DNA of 8,255 bases. Source: JBKHDT01 sp049974825 (lineage in GTDB: Bacteria > Pseudomonadota > Gammaproteobacteria > Halothiobacillales > Halothiobacillaceae). Below the pieces are notes generated by a model. It saw only the letters and a list, made by a program, of their open reading frames with translations. It ran no database searches and was not told the DNA's origin. The translations under genes were made by a program, and so were the position numbers. Shown here one piece after another: positions 1 through 4,709 of this stretch. The first letter of the stretch is position 1. Every line of letters begins with the position of its first letter. The stretch lies in NCBI GenBank assembly GCA_049974825.1, contig JBNGDJ010000104.1:1-8255 (forward strand). Direction: 5' to 3'.

Positions 1-572
1 CGGTTGCCGAGATCAGCGATTTTCGATTTCAGCACTTCCTTGACGAGGCTCTGCGCTGGCTGCCCCCCCTGCGGATTCTGCGGCAGTGGCTGCTGCCGGC
101 ATGCCGAGAACTGGCCTCCCAGCGCCAGCAGGATGCCGAATCCGCACTGCGTCACCTTTGGCTCATGGAGCGAACCCGCCAGCTTGTCCAGGGCGCAATC
201 ATGCATCGTGCCGGGTCGGATTCGCCCGTGCTGGTCGCCACCGTGGTGCCGGAGCGCGAACGCTTGCCCGCTCTGGAACTTGCGGTTGAACTGCTCGGTC
301 GCGGAGCCGGTTGCCGACTTCTTGAGACCCCGGTGGGCATCGACGTGATTCTGGCAGCACACCAGCAATGGCAGTGCCGCGCCTTGGTGCTCTGTGCCGG
401 TGACGGGTTGCCGGTATCGGTGGTCGGGCCGCACCACGAAGCCCTGTCCCGAACGGGAAGCGGCCTGTTTGTCCTGACCGATGATTTCGACGGCACGCTC
501 TGGCCGCCCAACGCGCGGCATCTGGACCGCATCGCCCCCGAGGCGCTGGAAAAGGTACTCGCCACCCATTGA
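1..572 (+). CDS. MerR/LitR-type regulator, C-terminal part (5' end outside window)
   Basis: The reading frame is open from base 3 and ends in TGA at 570-572, giving about 189 residues; the N-terminal DNA-binding region lies outside the window. The first ~65 visible residues are helical and rich in Leu, Arg and Trp, as in the four-helix bundle that precedes the cobalamin domain of LitR/CarH proteins. The rest (from DSPVLVATVVPERERLPALE) resembles a Rossmann-like B12-binding fold. In LitR/CarH this segment carries E-x-H-x-x-G, where His ligates cobalamin. Here the aligned stretch reads PERERLP, so the His and Gly are absent. This fits 'class II' LitR proteins (PplR of Pseudomonas putida), which act without B12 beside a LOV photoreceptor. 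The next gene is exactly such a LOV protein, which strengthens the call. Inferred role: light-responsive transcriptional repressor. The MerR helix-turn-helix cannot be seen, so the family assignment rests on the C-terminal part and context. Confidence 0.72.
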   Translation, partial: VAEISDFRFQHFLDEALRWLPPLRILRQWLLPACRELASQRQQDAESALRHLWLMERTRQLVQGAIMHRAGSDSPVLVATVVPERERLPALELAVELLGRGAGCRLLETPVGIDVILAAHQQWQCRALVLCAGDGLPVSVVGPHHEALSRTGSGLFVLTDDFDGTLWPPNARHLDRIAPEALEKVLATH

Positions 573-710
573 ACCTGTCTTCGTTCAGTGAACTCCAATT
601 GGCAGCGATTGCGCCCCGGTGGCCAGCGGTAGCCCGTTAAATGGCTTGAAAGGCGCAGCCAGGCCGGATCCAGACCCGCCAGATCCGGGCAAGCCACCGA
701 TGGCCGACGG

Positions 711-740
711 TTCAACAGTACCTGGCTTTTCGGCTAAACT
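711..740 (+). promoter_or_regulatory. candidate sigma70-type promoter for the LOV gene
   Basis: TTCAAC (711-716) and TAAACT (735-740) are separated by 18 bases. This would start transcription near 747 and give a leader of about 100 nt for the LOV gene at 847. The match to consensus is moderate and visual only. The gene may instead be co-transcribed with the upstream regulator gene 274 bases away. Confidence 0.3.
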
Positions 741-757
741 GCCACAATTGATTTGCT

Positions 758-812
758 GGCCGCAGGAGCGGCCGCGGGACACTGCATGGACCGGCCTGTG
801 CCGAGGCAGGCC
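758..812 (+). other. two GC-rich hairpins in the LOV gene leader
   Basis: Hairpin one pairs GGCCGC (758-763) with GCGGCC (768-773) around an AGGA loop. Hairpin two pairs GGCCTG (793-798) with CAGGCC (807-812) around an 8-base loop and is followed by ATTTCCCTTAAAA. The second has the shape of a weak terminator or attenuator 34 bases before the LOV start codon, but the T-rich part is interrupted. The function is unknown. Confidence 0.35.
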
Positions 813-846
813 ATTTCCCTTAAAACCCCTGCGCCGGACACGAACG

Positions 847-1293
847 ATGCTCAAACCCGAGTTGCTGCTCAAGGTCGTCAATGCATCCAATGACGGCATG
901 GTGATTGCCGAACAGGAAGGCACTGACAATATCCTCATCTATGTCAATCCGGCCTTTGAGCGGCTTTCCGGATACAGCCGGGACGAGATTCTCTACCAGG
1001 ATTGCCGCTTCCTCCAGGCCGGCGACCGGGACCAGGAAGGCCTGCGGCAAATTCGCGAGGCCATATCCGCCGGAAAGCCTGTCCGCGCCATACTCCGCAA
1101 CTACCGCAAGGACGGCAGCCTGTTCTGGAACGAACTGTCCATTACACCGGTATTCAACGAGGAAGACAACCTCACCTACTTTATCGGCATCCAGAAGGAC
1201 GTCTCGGAAACCGTAGCCCTGCGCGAGGAAGTCGAAACGCTACGCGCACGCGTGGCCGAGCTTGAAGCCCGGCTCGGCGACGAGAAAAACTGA
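847..1293 (+). CDS. short LOV (PAS) blue-light photoreceptor, PpSB-LOV type
   Basis: This is a 148-residue single-domain flavin photoreceptor. The LOV core runs from about residue 8 to 120 and holds the photoactive-cysteine motif YQDCRFLQ with Cys53, which forms the FMN C4a adduct under blue light. The flavin-contacting Asn85 (RNYRKDG), Asn95 (FWNELS) and Gln116 (GIQKDVS) are also present. Residues 121-143 form a C-terminal helix with a clean heptad pattern (L125, V129, L132, V136, L139, L143), a likely coiled-coil dimer contact. There is no kinase, HTH or GGDEF output domain, so signalling must be by protein-protein contact. The sequence is recognisably close to P. putida PpSB1-LOV, which is also about 142-150 residues with Cys53. 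I chose the ATG at 847 because it matches that length; a longer frame back to 619 adds low-complexity Pro/Gly sequence. Only a weak GGA (836-838) serves as ribosome site. The neighbouring LitR-like regulator is the likely partner. Confidence 0.93.
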   Translation: MLKPELLLKVVNASNDGMVIAEQEGTDNILIYVNPAFERLSGYSRDEILYQDCRFLQAGDRDQEGLRQIREAISAGKPVRAILRNYRKDGSLFWNELSITPVFNEEDNLTYFIGIQKDVSETVALREEVETLRARVAELEARLGDEKN

Positions 1294-1319
1294 TTCCCTT
1301 CGCCCCAACCGCAGGGGGA

Positions 1320-1338
1320 CGGCTCCGCGCACGAGCCG
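1320..1338. terminator. hairpin between convergent genes
   Basis: CGGCTC (1320-1325) pairs with GAGCCG (1333-1338) around a 7-base loop, in the 47-base gap between the LOV stop and the stop of the convergent membrane-protein gene. No T-tract follows on either strand, so it is at best a weak or Rho-assisted terminator. Confidence 0.3.
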
Positions 1339-1340
1339 AG

Positions 1341-2207
1341 TCAGACCTCCAGCTGCCCGGGTTTTCTTGTCGTCTCTCCCTCCGGGCTCCATTCGTTCTC
1401 AGCCGACTGCTCATCCCGGCCGGGGCCTTCCCCCGAGTCGAAGTCCCCGGGCTCATCGGCAGCTTCGCCAAACAGGGCCCGGAAAGCCGCGTAAACCGAG
1501 CCGATCATCACCGGCACGAACAGGATCAGGCCCAGCCCCATGGGCATGATGGCCAGAATGCCCAAGGCCGCAGTGGCGAACCCGAAGACCAGAAACGCCC
1601 CAAGATTGCCCCCGATGGCCGCAAGACTCTGCTTGAGTGCGGCCACGGCGGCCCGGCCGCCAAGAGCGGCCAGCGGTACGGCGAACGTCATGGCCGCCAG
1701 CCAGAAGGCCCAGCCGGCGAACAGCAACAGCCAGGCCCAGGGCGAAATGCCACCCAGCAGGGCCATGACCTGCGACTCGTCCATACCCTGCAGGGCGGCC
1801 GGATCTTCAGGCAGCGTCATGGCGGAGACGAGCAGCACCGCCAAAAGGACATTCACCAGCAGGCTCAGCCCGCCAAGCGACAGCAGCGGCCCACGCCGCG
1901 CAGCATCAGACAGCCCGTCGAACAGCAGCGACAGAGGAACGTCCTGTTCGCCCGCGAGCGGGTCAATGGCCACGTCGCGGCGGATTCGGGCAATTCGGTC
2001 GACCATCAGGTACAGTCCGCCGGCGAGGGCCGGTGTCACGACCATCGACACCAGTGACCCAATCACCGGCAGAAGCGACAGGGCGATCTGCACCAGGATC
2101 ATCACCACCAGCGCCAGCAGCAGGGCGCCGGGCCGACTGACGAACAAACGCCAGCCCTCGACAATCCACTGCCAGCCAGCTCCTGCGGACACTTTCCGGT
2201 AATTCAT
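1341..2207 (-). CDS. BPSS1780-family multi-pass membrane protein
   Basis: This is a 288-residue integral inner-membrane protein. It opens with the family-typical soluble turn 'AGAGWQWIVEGWRLFVSRPGALL', followed by about six hydrophobic segments near residues 27-50, 51-68, 108-130, 158-182, 200-220 and 222-244. The last ~40 residues form a hydrophilic, strongly acidic and probably disordered cytosolic tail (DEPGDFDSGEG onward). The N-terminal pattern is that of the BPSS1780 family, whose biochemical function is not established; no catalytic or transport motif is visible. I chose the ATG at 2205-2207 because AGGTG lies six bases upstream and the family begins here. A start at 2360 would add 51 residues unlike the family. 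The gene is convergent with the LOV gene and divergent from the HAD phosphatase gene. It appears to be a single-gene unit. Confidence 0.8.
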   Translation of the reverse strand: MNYRKVSAGAGWQWIVEGWRLFVSRPGALLLALVVMILVQIALSLLPVIGSLVSMVVTPALAGGLYLMVDRIARIRRDVAIDPLAGEQDVPLSLLFDGLSDAARRGPLLSLGGLSLLVNVLLAVLLVSAMTLPEDPAALQGMDESQVMALLGGISPWAWLLLFAGWAFWLAAMTFAVPLAALGGRAAVAALKQSLAAIGGNLGAFLVFGFATAALGILAIMPMGLGLILFVPVMIGSVYAAFRALFGEAADEPGDFDSGEGPGRDEQSAENEWSPEGETTRKPGQLEV

Positions 2208-2502
2208 TGCACACCTGTTATCGAGACCGGGCGCTGATGCCCGGCTTGCAAGGGATGGTTGCCACGGCGCAAACTTTCGATTTGCCCCTCCAGCAGAGTC
2301 TTCCCATGGAGAATAGCAGCCCCGCAGGCAAGAGGGCAGCGACAAGCGGTGACAGGTCAAAATATCGATTCGAAATCCCCCGCAAATCGGGAGGGACCCG
2401 GGAAATCGGCACCTCCTGCGGCTTGACCTGCCGGGTTCGACAGGGTTTCATCGCGAGCAGCAAAACTTGTCCTTGAACCCTGTCCAGAGGAATCCTCCCG
2501 GA
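2208..2502. other. divergent intergenic region between membrane protein and CbbY-type genes
   Basis: These 295 bases contain no credible gene. They must carry the promoters of both flanking divergent genes. A candidate plus-strand promoter lies at 2423-2451. I found no convincing -35/-10 pair for the minus-strand gene. A short direct repeat, AAATCGG, occurs at about 2385 and 2404. Confidence 0.5.
2423..2451 (+). promoter_or_regulatory. candidate sigma70 promoter for the CbbY-type phosphatase gene
   Basis: TTGACC (2423-2428, five of six consensus bases) is followed by exactly 17 bases and then TTTCAT (2446-2451, four of six). The predicted start is near 2458, leaving a leader of about 45 nt with AGAGGA (2486-2491) ahead of the ATG at 2503. 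Confidence 0.45.
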
Positions 2503-3249
2503 ATGCGCAGTGCACTGATTTTTGACGTAGACGGCACGCTGGCCGATACCGAACGCGACGGCCACAGGGTCGCCTTCAACCGCGCGTTCGCCGATGCCGG
2601 ACTCGACTGGAACTGGGACGTGGCAACCTACGGGAGGCTGCTTGCCATCACGGGCGGCAAGGAGCGAATCCGCCACTTCATTGAAACAGACGATCCTTCC
2701 GTCCCCGCCACCACGGACCTGACCGACTGGATCGCCGGACTGCACAAGGCGAAAACGGCCCACTATGTCGCGATGATGCAAGAAGGCAGGATCCCCCTGC
2801 GTCCCGGCGTTGCCCGGCTGATCCAGGAAGCGCGTGCCGCCGGCACCACTCTGGCAATCGCCACCACCACCACCCCGGAAAATGTCGAGGCTCTGCTCAC
2901 AGCGACCCTCGGCGAGGACTCGCCGGACTGGTTTGCCTGCATTGCGGCAGGCGACATTGTGCCTGCCAAAAAGCCCGCCTCGGACATCTACGATTACGCG
3001 CTGGCCGAACTTGGGATCGCCGCCGGCGAGGCGCTGGCACTGGAAGACTCGCTCAATGGCCTGCGCTCTGCCGCAGGGGCCGAACTCGACACGCTGATTA
3101 CCGTCAACGACTATACCCGGAACGAGGACTTCAGCGGCGCCGTGGCCGTACTTGACCACCTGGGCGAACCGGACATGCCCTGCCAGACCCTGCAGGGCAA
3201 GGGGCCGCCGCAAGGTCACGTGACCCTGGAGTACTTGCGCGGTCTCTGA
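2503..3249 (+). CDS. cbbY: HAD-superfamily phosphatase, CbbY type
   Basis: This 248-residue cytosolic HAD subfamily I phosphohydrolase carries all four motifs. Motif I is FDVDGTLADTE, with nucleophile Asp8, acid/base Asp10 and family-typical Glu17. Motif II is the Thr run AIATTTTPENVE (118-129), motif III is AKKPASDIY with Lys157, and motif IV is ALEDSLNGL with Glu181-Asp182 for Mg2+. A helical cap spans about 17-95 and includes TGGKERI (50-56). The overall order and wording match CbbY, which in Rhodobacter sphaeroides removes the inhibitory misfire product xylulose-1,5-bisphosphate of Rubisco. No other Calvin-cycle gene is in the window, so the substrate here may be another sugar phosphate, as with beta-phosphoglucomutase relatives. 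I preferred the ATG at 2503 because motif I follows directly, as in the family; an in-frame TTG at 2467 would add 12 residues. A hairpin follows the stop by 36 bases. Confidence 0.88.
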   Translation: MRSALIFDVDGTLADTERDGHRVAFNRAFADAGLDWNWDVATYGRLLAITGGKERIRHFIETDDPSVPATTDLTDWIAGLHKAKTAHYVAMMQEGRIPLRPGVARLIQEARAAGTTLAIATTTTPENVEALLTATLGEDSPDWFACIAAGDIVPAKKPASDIYDYALAELGIAAGEALALEDSLNGLRSAAGAELDTLITVNDYTRNEDFSGAVAVLDHLGEPDMPCQTLQGKGPPQGHVTLEYLRGL

Positions 3250-3285
3250 CCGGGGAATCTCGGCACAAATGTATCAGATTCGCGA

Positions 3286-3305
3286 TTGGGGCACGGATGC
3301 CCCAA
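3286..3305 (+). terminator. hairpin after the CbbY-type gene
   Basis: TTGGGGCA (3286-3293) pairs perfectly with TGCCCCAA (3298-3305) around a CGGA loop, an 8-bp stem 36 bases after the CbbY-type stop. It lacks a proper T-run (CTTCAT follows), so it may terminate weakly or simply protect the 3' end of the mRNA. Confidence 0.45.
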
Positions 3306-3368
3306 CTTCATCCCTGGTCTACACCCCTTGCCGCCATCCATGTCGGAAGCCCTTTCGGGTTCGGCCTG

Positions 3369-3385
3369 CGAAGGGCGACCCTTCG
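3369..3385. repeat. perfect 7-bp inverted repeat
   Basis: CGAAGGG (3369-3375) and CCCTTCG (3379-3385) flank a CGA loop. GGCC/GGCC on the outside could extend the stem with a small bulge, and GGGGTTTT follows. It is terminator-like in shape but 120 bases past the nearest upstream stop, so its role is open. Confidence 0.4.
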
Positions 3386-3397
3386 GCCAAAGGGGTT

Positions 3398-3427
3398 TTG
3401 ACTCATCAATGGCGCAAGCCATTGAAT
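3398..3427 (+). promoter_or_regulatory. possible promoter with an inverted-repeat operator in its spacer
   Basis: TTGACT (3398-3403) and TTGAAT (3422-3427) are 18 bases apart. Between and overlapping them lies the perfect inverted repeat TCAATGGC-GCAA-GCCATTGA (3406-3425). As DNA it could be a dimeric regulator site; as RNA it is an 8-bp stem closed by a GCAA (GNRA) tetraloop. The -10 match is only four of six bases. Confidence 0.3.
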
Positions 3428-3458
3428 CGCCGAGCCCCAGTCGAGAATTTCTGTTCAG

Positions 3459-3478
3459 GCGGGTTTGGGTTCACCCGC
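3459..3478. repeat. 6-bp inverted repeat
   Basis: GCGGGT (3459-3464) and ACCCGC (3473-3478) flank an 8-base loop. It is the weakest of the stems upstream of the CZB gene and has no assigned function. Confidence 0.3.
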
Positions 3479-3513
3479 TGACCGGGAATCCCGCGGATGA
3501 AGGCGCGCCGGTT

Positions 3514-3522
3514 TGCTAGACT
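3514..3522 (+). promoter_or_regulatory. possible extended -10 element upstream of the CZB gene
   Basis: TGC followed by TAGACT (3517-3522) matches the extended -10 layout TGn-TATAAT at four of six -10 bases. No good -35 lies 17 bases upstream. It would give a leader of about 70 nt for the gene at 3601. Confidence 0.25.
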
Positions 3523-3600
3523 TGCATCAGGCATCACGGAGCCTGCCCAGCCTGGAACGGGCCGGAGGGGCCGAATTCACCAGCCGACGGAAACCATCAC

Positions 3601-3993
3601 ATGACCACCACCGCCGACTTCGATTACGCCCGCTTCGTGGACCAGCTCGAGGAGGTAATCTACTGGCATCAAGCCTGGCACATGCGCCTGATGGGCGCGC
3701 TTCTGTTCGGGCGCCCCTTTGTCGATGTCGATCATCACCACTGCCACTTCGGCAAGTTTCTGGATACCACCGCGACACCGCCCGGGCGAGACGACGAGAT
3801 CGCCCAGATTGGCCAGCTGCACGCGCGCATGCACAAGCTGGCTGGAGAAATGCTGCTGGAAATGCGGGAAACCGAGCAGGTCAACGAGGAGCAGTTCGAC
3901 GAGTTCATGGAATCGCAAAGCCTGTTCTTTACGGTGACCGGCGGACTGCTGCGGTCAACCATCGAAGATGGCGTCAAGTCACGCGAACTCTGA
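3601..3993 (+). CDS. stand-alone CZB (chemoreceptor zinc-binding) domain protein
   Basis: This 130-residue soluble helical protein consists almost entirely of one CZB domain. The 3-His/1-Cys zinc site typical of the family is visible: His23 in WHQAW, Cys48 in HHHCHFGKF (the C-x-[LF]-G-[KR]-[WF] motif), and His74 and His78 in the HxxxH helix QLHARMHK. In known proteins this domain senses zinc or oxidants such as hypochlorite, usually fused to chemoreceptors or diguanylate cyclases (DgcZ of E. coli uses the same 3H1C set). Here no methyl-accepting, GGDEF or other output domain is attached, and no chemotaxis gene lies nearby. It must therefore act through a separate partner or as a zinc-binding protein. 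Extra His residues 45, 46, 47 and 49 beside Cys48 are notable. The ATG at 3601 is preceded only by a weak GGA (3589-3591). The gene is convergent with the CBS-domain gene 74 bases downstream. Confidence 0.85.
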   Translation: MTTTADFDYARFVDQLEEVIYWHQAWHMRLMGALLFGRPFVDVDHHHCHFGKFLDTTATPPGRDDEIAQIGQLHARMHKLAGEMLLEMRETEQVNEEQFDEFMESQSLFFTVTGGLLRSTIEDGVKSREL

Positions 3994-4067
3994 AACCAAC
4001 CGCCCCGGGCTCCGCAATTCATCGGCTTGCGCCAGACACACCGAGCGATCCACGCCCCGCCGGACGA

Positions 4068-4709
4068 TCAAAGCCAGAGCTCCATGGGCGCGTAATTGAC
4101 CAATGCCCGAAGGATATCGCTTCGCGTGGCCACCCCGACCAGACGGTCGGTCTCGTCCACCAGCGGCATGCCATGTACGCCCTGTTCAAGCAGAACCCGG
4201 GCCAGCTCGCGCACGTTGGTGTCCGGCCTGGCGGCAATCACGCGCTCCTGTCCGATGTCCACTGCGCGGAGCTTGCGCGGATCGCGCAGGCGCAGCGCGA
4301 CCAGGTACTCGGCCTTTTCCATGTCACCCCGGGTGACAATCCCCGCCAGTCGGCCATCATGCCGCACCAGCGGGGCCATGCCCACCGGATGCTGGGCGAA
4401 AAATTCCCGGGTTTTCTCGAAACCGGCTTCCTGGTCCAGTCGCTGCACAGGCTCGGACATAATCTGGCTTGCCGTCCGAACCGGTCCCGGCTCGCGCAGG
4501 CCACGCCCCGAGGCCTCCTCGTAGGCTGCGGCACCACCGGCTTTCCCGCCCCGAGGCCGCGGCGGCTTATCGAAGGCCGAGGGTCGACGATCGTTGTGTA
4601 CGCGGGCAACGGCGTCGCCGGCCTCCGGCTCGCGCAGCAGGCCCTTTTCGAAAGCCTCGGTCAGCGGGACGCGGTCGGCGACCCCATGCCCGAATACGAT
4701 AAAACTCAT
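4068..4709 (-). CDS. two-CBS-domain protein
   Basis: This is a 213-residue soluble protein. Residues 1-25 (MSFIVFGHGVADRVPLTEAF) form a short conserved-looking N-terminal piece. Residues ~26-78 are a basic, Gly/Pro-rich and probably flexible linker. Residues ~80-133 and ~153-205 are a tandem CBS pair (Bateman module). Each repeat ends in the typical pattern: LVRHDGRLAGIVTRGD (Asp129) and LVDETDRLVGVATRSD (Asp198), where Thr/Asp commonly contact the ribose of AMP, ADP or ATP. No catalytic domain is present, so it is likely a ligand-sensing or regulatory partner. Its ATG (4707-4709) overlaps the stop of exonuclease I in an ATGA arrangement, so the two are probably translationally coupled and last in the slt-sbcB direction. 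I see no ribosome site of its own stronger than the coupling. The family's function is not known to me. Confidence 0.85.
   Translation of the reverse strand: MSFIVFGHGVADRVPLTEAFEKGLLREPEAGDAVARVHNDRRPSAFDKPPRPRGGKAGGAAAYEEASGRGLREPGPVRTASQIMSEPVQRLDQEAGFEKTREFFAQHPVGMAPLVRHDGRLAGIVTRGDMEKAEYLVALRLRDPRKLRAVDIGQERVIAARPDTNVRELARVLLEQGVHGMPLVDETDRLVGVATRSDILRALVNYAPMELWL

Larger units (their letters stand above)
3250..3600. other. gene-free, hairpin-rich intergenic region
   Basis: This is 351 bases between the CbbY-type and CZB genes with no convincing protein: two short overlapping frames have no ribosome site or recognisable sequence. It contains at least four inverted repeats: 3286-3305, 3369-3385, 3406-3425 and 3459-3478, plus a short CGGGA-A-TCCCG (3483-3493). 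Two have 7-8 bp perfect stems with 3-4 base loops. Possible readings are the cbbY terminator plus the CZB promoter region, an intergenic repeat element or a structured small RNA. No known RNA family is recognised. Confidence 0.5.

Noticed and set aside
583..593. GTTCA-G-TGAAC inverted repeat after the regulator gene
   Set aside because: A 5-bp stem with a one-base centre and no T-tract is too small to call a terminator or operator.
619..846. 76-residue N-terminal extension of the LOV protein
   Set aside because: It is Pro/Gly/Arg-rich without recognisable sequence, overlaps the promoter and hairpins, and PpSB-type LOV proteins begin at the equivalent of 847.
573..846. PplR-type operator (T[G/A]TACA-N12-TGTA[C/T]A) upstream of the LOV gene
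   Set aside because: I looked for this direct repeat and found no convincing copy; isolated TGTAC occurrences at about 4173 and 4595 lie inside the CBS gene and are unpaired.
1540..2202. Plus-strand 220-codon frame
   Set aside because: It is the antisense shadow of the membrane-protein gene, with Ser/Arg/Thr-rich composition and no family resemblance.
2208..2360. 51-residue N-terminal extension of the membrane protein
   Set aside because: It is unlike the family and lies upstream of a good AGGTG ribosome site for the 2207 start.
2218..3219. Minus-strand 333-codon frame opposite the CbbY-type gene
   Set aside because: The plus strand encodes a complete set of HAD motifs, and the antisense product has no recognisable domain.
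3269..3519. Two overlapping short plus-strand frames in the intergenic region
   Set aside because: They have no ribosome site, run through hairpins and have no recognisable sequence.
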